Of a stretch of DNA of 64,000 bases, positions 31,734 to 44,356 are shown piece after piece. The stretch covers positions 7,113,933 to 7,177,932 of the forward strand of contig NC_054870.1 in the NCBI RefSeq assembly GCF_018320785.1, given 5' to 3'. This stretch comes from Cheilinus undulatus (Eukaryota; Chordata; Actinopteri; Labriformes; Labridae). How positions within the stretch are numbered: position 1 is the stretch's first letter; the number at the start of each line of letters is the position of its first letter. The notes beneath the pieces are model-generated. The model was not told the DNA's origin, did not search any database, and was given only the letters and a program-made list of their open reading frames with translations. Position numbers and translations under genes: made by a program.

Positions 31734-34700
31734 CTGAAATAGAACATCAGGACGGTCACTGATTGAGTCAAAAAACAACTGTTTACACCAACCAGGAAGG
31801 ACACTTTTAACAGCTTTGTTTCCCCACATCCTGTGAAATTCATTGTGATTTTACTTTGACGTCTGTTAGATGAACTGTTTTAAGTTTAAGATAAACTGTG
31901 GAAACGTTTCTGTTCTTTAAAATTCCGGTAAAGTCTGTTTATGTTGATTTTAAATCTCTACCTGTAACAATGACTGAACCAGGAAGTACTCTTCTACTGC
32001 ATTCAGCTCAACACCATTGTACCAACACTAAAACTAATACAAGTAAACTAACAAACCAGCAGGAAAAACTGATTCAAACTAAGATGAAGGTTAGGGTAAA
32101 AATAAAACCTAATGACAGATCCAGAATGATTACAACCTTTCAGGATTTATAGTGCTGTGTTGAGGGTTGAAAACGAAGCTGAAACAACGTTCATTCTTAT
32201 GTACCTCCATCACTGACGCCTGCATCTCGTCCTTTACATCCTCCAAAGTTTCCTCCATCACTTCCTGGTGGAGGTTGTTCCCAGCCGCCCCCACCAGCAG
32301 CATCTCCCTGTTCAGTGAAGAGACCATGGAATCCCGCTCTCTTATCCCTCCTGTCATCGTCGTCATCTTTGTTGAAGATTTTGGAAAAGAATCCCTCCTT
32401 ATCATCATCCTTCTCTTTTTTCTTACCTCCTCCAAAAGAGAAACGTCCTTCCTTGTCTTTGTCATCATCCTTGTCCTTATCTCCTCCAAAAAAGGACAGG
32501 AATCCCCCTTTCTTCTCATCCTTGTCTTCATCTTTGTCTTCTCCACCAAAAGCGCTCCTCACCGCATTCTCCACGAAATCTCCTAAAACACAGAACCATC
32601 AACAGGGATAGGTCATCAGTGTTGGACTGATACAGGATGACATCCTCTCTAAAGGCAAGGATGAAACGCTTTATAAGCTTTAAAGGAAGACATCATCTTT
32701 CAAAAGTAAGGATGGAATGCTGGATAAGCTTTTAAGGGTGATATAATCTTTCAAAGGCAAGAATGGAGTCTTTTATGGGTTTAAAGAAAGACATTAACTT
32801 TCTAATGAAAGGATGGAATGTTTGCTGGACTTTAAAAAGTGTTCTTAATAGCCAAATTACAGCTTTTAAGGATGACATTTACATTCAAAGGATCAGGATG
32901 AAATGTTTTTAAAGCTTGAAAGGATGACACCACCTTTAAGAACAAGGATGGGCTGTTTTACAGTTTTAAAGGATGACATCTTTCAAGGGCAAGGATGGAA
33001 TGCTTTATGGAATTTAAAGAATGGCATTAATGTTAAAGGCAAGGTTGGACTATTTTACATGCTGTAAAGCTGGGGTAACCAACTCAAATTCAAAGAGGTC
33101 CAGTCAGAGAAAATATATTCAATGAAAGGTCGGGATCATCATAATGTCTAACTTGAGTTAATGTGATTTGTGGATCTGGGTGCGATTTCAGGGACTCGTT
33201 GCGCTGATAAAATATGAAAATTTTCTTTGTCTACAGCTCACCTGTTTCTCTGTCTGTGAATCTCTCCTCTAGGGCCCTATGAAATCTGTTTTGTTTTTGC
33301 CAAATTCGATTTTAATATTTTGGAATTCCGTTTTTTAACCTTTCCACTATGCTCTAAGAAATGAAATAGTGATGTTGTTCATATAATGTAAAGATAGAGA
33401 TAAGAGGATACTCTACTATGACACATTCTCAGACACTTTCTTTAAATAAAGTGCACCATGAGTGATGTTGCTGTCTCAATTAAAGCGGTACCACCTGTAG
33501 GGGGCAATGTTACTTTTGTTACTGTCAATGAAAGGTGGATGGCACATTAACATTGGTGAAACTTCACCTACTGATTTAGTGGATGACTAACAGTCATTGC
33601 TGCAAATTATTGCACAGGTTAGTCCACCTTTGGTGAAATGGTAACATAAAAACATTTGTGGAATCTAAGCAAATTTCTTTTGTGCTGCTGCTAAAATTAA
33701 TAAAATTAAGTAGGATCAACAAAACATTTTTTTCAGTGCACTGTGCAGCCCTGCAACTTAAATTGTATTAATCTAACTTTGTGATTTAACCAGTACAACT
33801 AAGGTGATGCATTAACACAAACCTATCACATTAATAATGTTCATTTGTGTTAAGTTAGTTGAACATTAAGTTGACTTAATGTACTGTCAGTAAATCCAAC
33901 ATAATGTTGTTGTGGTTATGCAATGTAGTAATATCATGTAGCTTTAAAGTAAGATAATTAAGATAGATTTACTTAATATGTGTTGTTCACGTTAATAGTG
34001 TTTTGCTTTTCCATTTTAAACAACACAGCTGTGTGGAACAGGTTGACATAACTTAGTCAAGTAAAATCAACATTTCATTTCTTAGAGTGTAATTTTACCA
34101 TAAAAAAGAGTGCCCTGTTAATGTAAATGAATAAAATGTTCTCTAATTAAATAGGAACAACCTTAAATTTATTGAAAAAGGGCCATAGTTGGCCCATGAG
34201 CCACAGTTTTGATATCCCTGACATAAAATAACTATAACCAGTGTAACAGTCAGATATTTCCAATATAAGACACATCCACGTTTATAATCATATCCTAACT
34301 GATGTTTGCAATGTTAATGAAGAAATCCTTCTGTCCTCTCAGACAGTGATAGTAACTTAATAAGAGGGTCACATTAAAGTTAAATGGTTAAAAGTTAACC
34401 TGCTACCTAAACTTTTCTTTACTCTCACAGTCTGTAACAGTGCATGCAGTTTGATGCTGCATTGTGTTTTTACTCCTGACTGTAACAGTTCTCTCCTGAA
34501 CTTCCTCCATCCTCGCTGTCTGTCTGTCTGCTTCATATTGGACTGCGTTAATGCAGACATGTATCGGCCTGTTAAGCAACCAAAGGGGACTACAGTATGT
34601 ACAGGAGGAATTATTATGCGAATTGATACTCGAATGGAACATCGTTTAGACTGCAGGACTTCGAGTCCGTCCAACTTGAGTTTGAAGCCCTGGAGGGGTG

Positions 34701-35839
34701 AGTAGGTGAGAGGTGTGTCTGTGCCTCGCACAGAGTCTCTCTGTGACTCTGGTTTGTTGAGGTAAAATAACTTGAAGCACAGATGAGTTTTCTTGAAGGT
34801 TCAACATTATGTCGTCCCGTACTGCCCCACATTGAGCTAATGTTTGCCGGTGTTTCGAGCAGCTGCTCTGACATGCTGTTATTGTTTAGGAGGGGGCGGG
34901 GTGAGCGTTTGTTACGTGAGGCACAAGTTGTGCCACGCTTTGGTGTCCCCCCAGAACATTTTCCTCAGATATACGTTCCTCTTAATAAAAAACACAGCAT
35001 TTCAGTCAAATTCATTCAAATTTTGGTGATGTCCATGATTCCACTAACATGGAAACCATAGGGCCCTAGACACCTTGTCTCAGCTCACTTGTCTTTTCGT
35101 CTACTGTCGTGGGCTTTCTAATAATTGTAGGTCCAGGTCCAGGTCTGTATCGGATGGTGTCTGGGTCCAGACCTGGACCGCGTTCCGCCATTTGGTGACC
35201 CCTACTGTAAAGGATGACATCATCATTTACAGGCAAGGATGGAAAGTCAGCTTTTGAATGAAAGGATGGAATGTTTGCTGAACTTTAAAAAATGTTCTTC
35301 ACAGCATCCCCGTGATATCAGCCCCTTTAGAAGCAAGGTTAGAATGATATATACGCTTTTAAGGATTACATTTACATTCAAAGGACAAGGATGAAATGAT
35401 TTTGAGAAATGTTTGTTGGACATAAAAATGACATCAATGTTATAAGAAAGGATGAAATGTTTTGTAAGCTTTAAAGAATGACATCAGCTTTAAAGGCAAG
35501 GAAGGAATGTTTTATAAGCTTTTAAGGATGTCATCATCATTTGAAGGCAAGGATGAAATGTTTTATAAGCTTGGAAGGAGAAAATTGACTTTAAAGGCAA
35601 GGATGGACTGGGCTGTGCAATTTCTGACCCAACAACAAAATCAGAGTTACTGTGGTTAGTTTTCAGCTCTCTTTACCTAAAATCTCCTTTAGTCAGAGAT
35701 CTCCCTCTGCTTTAGAGAGATTGACAAACAAACAAACAAACAAACAAACTTAAACCCTGAAGGGATCACATCATGTTTCCTCCTCCAGTTTCTACTCACC
35801 AGCTTTTTCAGCGATAAATCCAGCCACTTTGCTATTCAT
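31681..35839 (-). CDS. Unrecognised small gene A: amphipathic ends, Lys/Asp/Gly/Phe-rich middle (3 exons)
   Basis: I do not recognise this protein. Exons 35839-35800, 32582-32205 and 31733-31681 join in frame to 156 codons plus stop. It starts MNSKVAGFIAEKAGDFVENA, a likely amphipathic helix. A strongly charged, Gly/Phe-punctuated region follows (GGFLSFFGG, GRFSFGGGKKK, GFFSKIF, GFHGLF separated by Lys/Asp runs), then a Gly/Pro-rich stretch and a C-terminal helix LFSDLMDVAEETSKDK. No signal peptide or membrane segment is visible. Exon 3 is inferred from a good acceptor and matching phase; without it the reading frame stops soon after GVSDGGT. Same strand, same exon 1/2 phase and same EKAG|D junction as gene B 9 kb away, so they are paralogues. 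Intron 1 is full of repeats. Confidence 0.62.
32205..32582 (-). CDS. Gene A exon 2
   Basis: 378 nt, acceptor TGTTTTAG. Encodes DFVENAVRSAFGGED and the charged low-complexity body through GGCKGRDAGVSDG. The donor is read as GAG|GTACAT. If it is not used, the frame ends at TAA at 32197-32199. Confidence 0.68.
32637..33062 (+). repeat. GGCAAGGATGGAATG-family array in gene A intron 1
   Basis: About six degenerate units with GCAAGGATGAAACGCTTTAT, AAAGGATGACATC and related variants. Confidence 0.8.
33070..34220. mobile_element. Possible hAT-like MITE
   Basis: Left CTGGGGTAACCAACTCAAAT, right CCACAGTTTTGATATCCCTG. The ends are only loosely inverted and there is no clear target duplication. AT-rich interior. 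Confidence 0.4.
35200..35620 (+). repeat. GGCAAGGATGGAATG-family array, second in gene A intron 1
   Basis: About six units of GGCAAGGATGAAATGTTTTA and TAAGCTTTTAAGGATGTCAT type, close to the gene A exon 1 donor. Confidence 0.8.
35800..35839 (-). CDS. Gene A exon 1
   Basis: 40 nt: ATG at 35839, donor GTGAGT. Encodes MNSKVAGFIAEKA plus one base, too short to stand out as an open frame by itself. It is supported by similarity to gene B exon 1 (both end AEKAG / GEKAG) and by phase. Confidence 0.62.
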
Positions 35840-36030
35840 CTCTACTAATTGATAGATCGTGGAATTTCTTCTGATTGATCAACCGATGAGTCCCTGCTGA
35901 TTGATCGATCAGTGTTGTTGGTCGGTCTATCGATGTGAAATCAGAAGTTTTTTTTTCAGCAGGTAAAGGTGAGGCAGCAGCCGCCCTCTCTCTCTCTCTC
36001 TCTCTCTACCTCTCTCTCTCTCTCTAGGGC

Positions 36031-36076
36031 GACGCCCTCTCGACTCTCCCTGTTGGCCACAGAGGAATCAGGTGTG
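36031..36076 (-). promoter_or_regulatory. Upstream block shared with gene B (gene A copy)
   Basis: Plus-strand GACGCC, CTCTCCCTG and AGAGGAATCAGG followed by TGTG, about 190-240 bp upstream of the gene A ATG. The spacing between the pieces is a few bases longer than upstream of gene B. A (CT)n tract sits between the block and the gene at about 35982-36026. Confidence 0.5.
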
Positions 36077-36954
36077 TCCTCAGACCGAACCGTCCTGTTA
36101 AACCAGTTCATGGTTTCACCTGTTTGAAGGTTTGAAAAAATGTTCTGACATAAATCTCCACCGTCACATTTGAATAGAAACTTTGATGGGTTTTAACAGT
36201 TTACTATTAGCGTCTTAAACACAGACTTTGTGAAATCCCTCCACCAGGGGGCGCTCAACCAAAACAACAACACCATATGACAAGTCCAGTTCAGCTCTGC
36301 TGTTAATTGAGGACTAAATGAGTGATGATCATAGTAGCATTTAATAAATCTAAAAGTTAGTAAAAGTTTTGGAAAGGCAGTGAAAATGCTGAGCTCCTAA
36401 ACTTTGTTGAGTTTTTCTGTTTTCACCTCAAGATATCTAATTTAACAGACAAAAACAGGACAACAAGTAACAAGAAGACAACATCTTTATTCAGGGACAG
36501 AAGATCTTTTCTACATTTTTTTTTCAGCACTTCTTGGATCCACAACATGGAGCTACAGCAGGCCACCAGAAGATTGTAATGCATCACAGAGACAGAGACT
36601 CATTTGTCCCACACTGGGACAAATGAGATAACTGCTCCTGACAAAGATGAACCTCATGCACTGAGACACGTGGATCAGACAGCTATCCCAGCTTTCCCAC
36701 AGCTAGGAAGTGTCAAGTTTGTTACCATGAAGAGAAATCCCTCAACATATGATGAACAATATCAGAGCTACTAAATGTCCATGTAGATCACCAAGGAAAT
36801 GTTGTTAATCAGCAGCTCTACGACAAGCTACACCTCAGCCAAAGAGGAGTAAAAGTGCAAAGAACATCAAGAACAGCTTTGGCAGCTTCTCCTAATTTGA
36901 ACAGGAAACCATCCACCAGAACCTTCATAGGAGACATATTCCACCAGGCAGATA
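36077..36954. other. Upstream of gene A, no gene seen
   Basis: AT-rich DNA ending at a Tc1-like element. Short open frames here look random. Confidence 0.5.
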
Positions 36955-38157
36955 CACTACATTGCCAAAAGTATTTGCTCACCTGCTTTGACTCGCATAT
37001 GAACTTAAGTGACATCCCATTCTTAATCATAGAGTTTAATATGACGCCGGCCCACCCTTTGCAGCTATAACAGCTTCAACTCTTCTGGGAAGGCTTTCCA
37101 CAAGGTTTAGGAGTGTATTTATGGGAATTTTTCCCCATTCTTCCTATGAGAAGGCATGGCTCTCAGTCTCTGCTCTAATTCATCCCAAAGGTGTTCTATG
37201 GGGTTGAGGTCAGGACTCTGTGCAGGCCAGTCAAGTTGATCCACACCAAACTCTCTCATCCATGTCTTTATGGACCTTGCTTTGTGCACTGGTGCACAGT
37301 CATGTTGGAACAGGAAGGGGCCATCCCCAAACTGTTCCCACAAAGTTGGGAGCATGGAATTGTCCAAAATCTCTTGGTATGCTGAAGCATTCAGAGTTCC
37401 TTTCACTGGAACTAAGGGGCCAAGCCCAGCTCCTGAAAAACAAGCCCACACCATAATCCCCCCTCCACCAAACTTTACACTTGGCACAGTGCAGTCAGAG
37501 AAGTACCGTTCTCCTGGCAACCACCAAACAAAGACTCGTCCATCAGATTGCCAGATGGAGAAGCTGGACTCATCACTCCAGAGAACCGTCTCCACTGCTC
37601 TAGAGTCCAGTGGCAGCGTGCTTTACACCACTGCATCCAACACTTTACATTGCACTTGGTGATGTATGGCTTGGATGCAGCTGCTCCACCATGGAAACCC
37701 ATTCCATGAAGCTCTCTACCACTGTTCTTGAGCCAATCTGAAGGCCACATGAAGTTTGGAGGTCTGTAGCGACTGACTCTGCAGAAAGTTGGTGACCTCT
37801 GCTCACTATGCACCTCAGCATCTGCTGACCCCACTCCGTCATTTTACATGGCCTCCCACTTCGTGGCTGACTTGCTGTCATTCCCAGTAGCTTCCACTTT
37901 GTTATAATACCACTGACAGTTGACTGAGGAATATTTAGGAGAGAGGAAATTGGACTTGTTGCACAGGTGGCATCCTCTCACAGCACCACGCTGGAATTCA
38001 CTGAGCTCCTGAGAGCGAGCAATTCTTTCACAAATGTTTGTAGAAACAGTCTGCATGCCTAGGTGCTTGATTTTATACACCTGTGACCATGGAAGTGATT
38101 GGAACACCTGATTTCAATTATTTGGATGGGTGAGTGAATACTTTTAGCAATAAAGTG
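36955..38157 (-). mobile_element. Tc1-like transposon, full length, broken transposase (copy 1)
   Basis: 1203 bp between TA dinucleotides. Ends CACTACATTGCCAAAAGTAT and ATACTTTTAGCAATAAAGTG. The minus-strand transposase is recognisable: an N-terminal helix-turn-helix part (SQELSEFQRGAVRG), then the DDE domain with the aspartates in [12 protein letters not shown] and [11 protein letters not shown] and the glutamate in [15 protein letters not shown]. Reading frame changes occur near 37.83 and 37.5-37.6 kb. About 47 bp after the DDE motif are missing relative to copy 2, so the C-terminus is lost. Not expected to be active. Confidence 0.95.
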
Positions 38158-38159
38158 TA

Positions 38160-40505
38160 CATCAACAGTGACTGGAACCATACCAAGGCGGACCCACCTC
38201 TCAACACCACACCAACACTAATTCAGAAACCAAAAAAGGGAAAAATGGCAGCCATTATTTTTTCATTTTTTGTTTCTGTCCAGAAAAGAAAAACAATGAA
38301 GCTGGATATTTCCTTGATTTCCCTACGGTCAATTGCCCTTTCAAAATAAATTATACTTTGCTACCCTGACCCCCTAACCAGTACCTCAGTGCATTTTTCC
38401 TTTTTTTTTCATTTTCTGTTCAACCAGGAAATAGATTTGCCAGAAAATACACTGATGCTCTCCTCCACCCATTAAACAGAATGTTAGTCAGAAAAGAGAC
38501 ATTATCTCATTAATATGTATGAAAATATTTAGTTAACACACGGTCCCAAGAAATCTTAAAAAACTGACAAGATCGTAGTAACAAATGCAAAGTGATCTGA
38601 ATATAATTGTCTTTGTATTTGTAAATCAGATATCATTAAGTGGAACACTTCTAACTCAGGACAAGGAAGAAACATCTCTTTTTCTATCAGTAGCTGGAAT
38701 ATCCAAGGTTTGCCCTCTTCAGTCTTTGGTTTAAAATCAACAAACTCAGACTTTGCAAATAGTATTAAGAATAATGATATATTTAAAATGAAACATGGAT
38801 GACAAATCAAATCACAAATAACTGTTCATCAAACTATATAGAACTTGTACCATCTGTTACACATGGTTTTACTGAGAGTGTTAGACATTTAGATGGCTTA
38901 CTGCTGTGGTACAAAGATCAAATGTCAATAGCAAAGAAAGGTAAATCATACATCTGCCACACCTGTTCTAGTTTCTATGTTGAGTCACACAGATGAGGGG
39001 TTAGCTTCAGTCTTTACACTTTGTGGAGATATGGAGGATTTCTTTAGAGGGGGGTTTGAGGGTCCTACTCCAGAAGTCTTAGAGTATTAACTCTCTATTT
39101 TATTCAAATATCAGCCTAGGTGTCTGCTTTGTCCTACATTGATTTAACTCCAGTGTCATGGTTAACAGTCTTAAGAAAATGACAGAGAAGTTTTCTACTT
39201 TAGTTTTAGAGTATCCAGATTTTAACATCATAGCTGAGAAGAGACTAGACTAAAACTAGGACAAACCTCCGTCCTGTCCCTGTCTCCTTCATCAGATCTC
39301 ATCTGTCCTCAGAGTTCAGCTCCCTCTGATCAGGTCTGGGTTTCCAGCTCACAGAGACAGAGGGGTTCAGATTTGATGTTGGTGTGAACGATGTTGTGAC
39401 TGCAGTTTTCTAAGACAGACTAAACCCATGATTCTGTTTTGGTGAACTATGTATTTCTAGTAGGATCATGACAATGATAGGAGTGTCCTGGGAGCAATGA
39501 TAAAATGGGACATGACCCAAAAATACAGAGGAACCAGGAAAAGTCAGAGTGTTGGCTGGTACAGTGTAAGGTTGTTTTCCATCGTCAAACTAATGAGCCA
39601 TGGTGGTTTTCTGTGGAAAGTTCTGGTAGTTTTCCATCAGGGTAGATGCTCCATGTGTTGGACGGGCCCCTAGGAGCCTCTAGGAGCCGCTCCCTCGGCT
39701 CAACAGCCTGAACCATTACCCAGCAGCCTCCACTCCTCTGTGGCGGTCTCTTTGGCTCCAGCTTGTGGAGATGAGGTGGAATGACACCATCAGCTTTACT
39801 CTTGCCTGCCCCCCAGACATCACCAGAGGTTTTCTGGCTCTTGGGACCTCCACAGCTCCACCAGGGGTTCATGCCAACCCTAGTACCCACCCTGACAGTG
39901 CCCTAGGCATGGCCGCCCACAAGGAGGGATAGAGGGGAGAGCATCCTGGGACCATGGAGGTGAGAAAAATAGTGGTCCATTGTAGTTAATCTGTGATTAA
40001 TCTGTGATTACCATAGTTCATATTTAACCTGAATAATAATCACTCTTATCAAAGAAGCATAAATGAATTGTATCTATTTATGCTATAGTAAAACCTTTCT
40101 CAAAATTTAAAGCTCTTTTCTTAAATCAAAACAAAACTTTTTAATGCTCAAAATGTGGATGGACACATTTTCTGAACCAGTTGGAAAGTGCAGCCAGATT
40201 TTAAAGCAAAGCCATGATGTGCTCAAAGGCAGACATAATTAAATAAGTGCAACAGCAGTGAAAATGAGTAAAAATGGGTTACACTGTGGCAACAACTGGC
40301 TTTCATAAAGGAGAAACGTAGAAACAATGTGGTAAAATATGTTAAAAGTTACAAAAATATGTTAAAAGAAGACAATAAAAATGGCAAAACAGGGTTATGA
40401 ATGACAAAAAAATGGTTGGAAAAAGGTGAAAGGTGGTTTATATTTAGCAAAACAGGGATTAATTTGTCCAAAATGGCAGAGTGGCAAAATTGTGAGGCTA
40501 AAGTA
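38160..40505. repeat. Duplicated segment, copy A
   Basis: Nearly the same sequence recurs in order at 52465-57663. Contains a LINE endonuclease remnant (plus strand SWNIQGLPSSVFGLKSTNSD, YKDQMSIAKKGKSYI), then non-coding sequence and the start of a hAT-MITE-like GGTAAAATATGTTAAAAG region. It is uninterrupted where copy B carries a Tc1 and a hAT-like insertion. Confidence 0.9.
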
Positions 40506-41062
40506 GTGAATATAGATTTAAGAGCAGCAAAAAGTGGCAAAATTTGGCAGGAAAATTAGTCACAGAGTGACAGACATGGTTAAATATGGAAAAAACGTGT
40601 TTAAGAAGCAAAAATGGGATAAAGGGGATAAAGGAGGGGGTTAAGAAAGGCAATAAAGGGTCCAAATGGGTGGTAAAATTGTGAAATGTGGTTAAAGATA
40701 GCAATAAAGGGGTTACATGAGTTAAAAATGGGCAAAAGAGGGCAAAAATGGCAACAATGGGTTAGAGGCACAAAACGTGATGTAAATGAGCAACTAAAGT
40801 TGTGAGAAAAACTTTGACACACTTTCCAGCTCCAAAATGAGGTAAGTGCTATAGCCAGGATGCTAGAAGCAATGCTACTGATCCAACATGCATGCACTGA
40901 TATCATCAATGTAGCATTTATCATGGTGGAGAAGGAGAGTTCCCACCTTTGGCTATAATGTGCACTGCAGACAGAAATGTCGGATAACATACAGAGAAAC
41001 TCTGAAAACTCATTTGCACCCCCCCCAAATAATAATAATAAAAAAATATCTCTTGTGACATC
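40506..41062. repeat. AT-rich repeat body with AAAATGGCAAAA units
   Basis: Continuation of the copy A tail: short units of AAAATGGGATAAAGG / GGCAAAAATGG type, resembling the interior of the hAT MITE at 58.6-59.6 kb in the opposite orientation. Confidence 0.6.
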
Positions 41063-44000
41063 CACCCCTTACTCTGCCCTGAAGGTGTGGACATTTCCCT
41101 TGGTAACATGTAAGGACATCCAGAACATGACATGACATTTGTCAATCCTCCTTCTTGTCTAGTGGAGCCCTCAGACATGCTTACTCTCCACATCTACTCC
41201 TAACTTCAGCCTCAGTTGTCAGCCCAAACATGCCTTTAAGTTCAGCACACAATTGTATACAGATGACATTCATTTAATAAACTATCCTTCTCTATCCCCC
41301 ACAGTTATCAACTCTTTTTGGCCTCAGAGTAAAAACAGACAGAGCAGAAATCAGGAAAGTTGAAAACACAGAATGTTAAATTTGATTTGCAGAGATTTAA
41401 AATGATTGTCAGAGACAGCAGTATTAAAATGATCTGTTGGTTAATAAGGACTCAGACTAATGTTACATAGATCACACAGATATACTCTGTTTTATAGCTG
41501 GAGAAATGTAAAATAAAACATCATTCAATTATTCAAATACCAAAAAAACAAGGGCTTCAATAAGCTTGTAGTAAGTGTTCTCATCCTTCACTAAAATACA
41601 TGAAACTGTTTTATCTGTAGCTGTTTTATTGATGACAGATCCTGTTCACTCATCACAGATACATGTTCTATACATTCATGTGTTCTCACAACCAAAGAAA
41701 GATGAATTAATCAGATTAATCAGATTAATCATTTTCATCAGATTGATCAATCTAATCAGATTAATCGGATAAATTATTGTAGTTTAAGCATATTTTAATG
41801 AAAACTTAAAAACTTCAGTATACTGACACTAAAGATAAAAAGAATCCCTCCACATTTAAATCAATCTTAGAAGCTCCTGATGGAGGCTGAGGAGAGCCCA
41901 GATGAAGGATTGGTCAGGAGGTGGTCATGTGATCAGACGATGGTTTTACCCAGAACTGGTCTGGTCCTAGAAAAGAACAGGAGACAGCAGAATATTAATA
42001 ATTATCATAAAAAACCTTTATCATACTTGACGTGTTACCAAAGGACACCACTAGAGGGCCACAGAGAGCTCAGACCACATTAAAACTACCTGATGTGTGA
42101 GATGTAAACTATAGATATGGACACGCTAAAAGAGGTGACTATGATGATAAACAACATTAATAATCAATAACATCATTGATGACTGACATTTCTAAAAATG
42201 TTTCCTCTTTGTATGGATGTAACACTCCTGGTGTAATGGTCTAATTAGTGACCGTGCTATTTAGTGACCCTCAGCTGACTGTGTTCATAGATGTGGCTGA
42301 AACAGAGTCCGACCATCTTTGTTTCAATACTATATGGTCTAGATCTTCTCATCAGGTCTAGATTTAATAGATAAACTAAATTAAGAAAGTAAATTTACCT
42401 CCTACTAAACAAACATTGATTTTACAGTTAATTTTTTTTCATTCAGTTACTTCTAATTTTTGTAAGTATTTTTTAAAACTCATTGGGATTACTAAAAAAT
42501 GTAATTCCACTCCTTAAAAACTTGTTGGATAAACATTTTGAGTGTTTTCTACTTGTTTGTTTTTTTTAACAGTGCAGCCAGCCAAGCCCCGAGGGAGTAC
42601 AACGGTTTGATTTGATTGGTCAAGACTTCACAAAATGCAGGTTTATATCTTCAGTTGTACTCAAAAGTCCAATTTTAATGAATAAAATAAAAAGTGAAGA
42701 GCAGACTGTTAGCATTTACTTTTTAAATGTTATAATGTTTCTTGTCCTGAATCAGAAACCAACAGTAAAACTGATAACACCTTAAGTAAAACAAAGCATT
42801 GATCAATCCAAACCAGAAGGAAAAACTTATCAATTTAAACTGGAATTGAAAAGCAAAAAGTGAAAATTGGTCCTAATGTCAGTGATGAAAACTTAGTTTC
42901 TGATTGGCTCCTCGATGTTTTTAAAGGCCCAGCTCAGACCAAAGATTCACCAGGTGTCTGTGGTGACAACCTGAATCGAGCCGTTCAGCTCCAGCCAGTC
43001 CCTCTGATGATGGTGGCCACTATCCAGCTCAGCCAATCACAGATGGCCAATTTATGGATGTTACAGAGATAAATGTGAAGTCTTATTTTGAAAGGGCATG
43101 AACACAGATGTTCAGATTCATACTCATACTGGGAATTTATGAAATGATCACATCTTTTCTTTTGCTTTTCATACAAAACTTTGAGTCTGTAAACTCTCCT
43201 GTCTCCTTCATCAGCTGTAAACAGGACAATGAGCACTAAACAAGATAATCCATGATCACTGAAGGCTGTAGGAGATAAATCAGTCTGTGAAACACCAGTT
43301 ATTCTCAGCAGATATCTGAGTCAGAACAAGACTGAGCCAATAAAACCTTCTAAGTGCTGTTAAACCTCTCTGCTGTGCTACGGTGAGTCAGTGATGAATC
43401 TATTGGATGTGGTCAGCCATGGAAATGTCAACCTATGTTGACCTTTGAAAGCTTGGCAAATCATCATTAACAAGGAACAAGATAAATCACAGTGGATTGT
43501 GGGATGTCTAGTTCCTTCATCTTTGAGGCTGCAGTGGATGGTGATGTGACAAATGAGCTCCCTGAGGGCACCAACCAATGAGAAGGAGGATTAACACAAC
43601 CTCGGTCATGCTCTGGCCCTTTAGGGCAGAGTCAGGGGCGAAAATGGGGGTAACCAGGGCCAAGGGTAAGGTCCAGGTGGGTAGTAGGGTTGGTATGAGG
43701 CCTTGGTCATGCTGTTGGTGTCCTCTGGCCATATCATCAAGGGGGAAAGGAGATGCGGTTGAGTTTGACCTTACTAAGGGACACATGTGTTTATACATGT
43801 GTAGCTTGACTCAGCTCCTCCTCCAGCCCTGGGTCGTGGCACATCAGGTACAGTGTTGAACCCTTAGAACCTGATACTGATGCACAGTACTGCATGCTTT
43901 AGTCTGGTAGTTTAGCTCTTTTCTCTGTAGCTGAATCAAATGTTTTACAGTCATGAGTATTCAGGGAGCTGTTAGCTTGGACGGACTGGTTCTAACACCA

Positions 44001-44177
44001 ATTTTGGCCAAATCATCTCCTCTGTCATTAATGGGTCAAAGGTCAGAAGCTGGACTTAGGCTAACAGAGGCAGTGTGAACTCTAATGACAGACAAATACT
44101 AATGTTTTAGAGGTTTTACAGTTATCTTCATTAGGTCTGAATGTTTTTAGAGAAGACTCACCTCATACACCTCCGTC
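41063..44177. other. Between copy A and gene B, no gene seen
   Basis: Contains a short (AGATTAATC)n run at about 41705-41767. No exon-like reading frames were recognised. Confidence 0.5.
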
Positions 44178-44356
44178 TCATTTAAGAAAATTGAGTACGT
44201 CACTGACACCCACATCTTTGTCTTTGTCACCCACAGCACCACTAGCTAGTTTTGCAAGGTCACCAAGACCAGGTCCTCCTTTGCTGTCTGAACCTTCATC
44301 CCCTCCGTCCTTGGTGCCACAGAGAACTTTCTTTGTAATATCGGTAACGATGTCAC
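44178..44356 (-). CDS. Gene B exon 2
   Basis: 179 nt, acceptor GTTCTGCAG, stop TGA at 44180-44178. Encodes GDIVTDITKKVLCG through GVSDVLNFLK. Confidence 0.68.

Noticed and set aside
32130..32611. Other-frame open frames over gene A exon 2, including Ser-rich plus-strand ones
   Set aside because: Shadows of the Lys/Asp-rich frame; only the frame with acceptor, phase match and similarity to gene B was kept.
38556..38810. 84-codon minus-strand frame, repeated almost identically at 53170-53424
   Set aside because: It is antisense to a recognisable LINE endonuclease remnant; identity between copies reflects the duplication.
39585..39890. 101-codon minus-strand frame, repeated at 56747-57019
   Set aside because: Lies in the duplicated segment, starts and ends differ between copies, and I recognise no protein; treated as part of the repeat.
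40601..41193. Minus-strand frames of 154 and 90 codons
   Set aside because: Phe/Leu/Pro-rich translations of an AT-rich repeat body with no domain.
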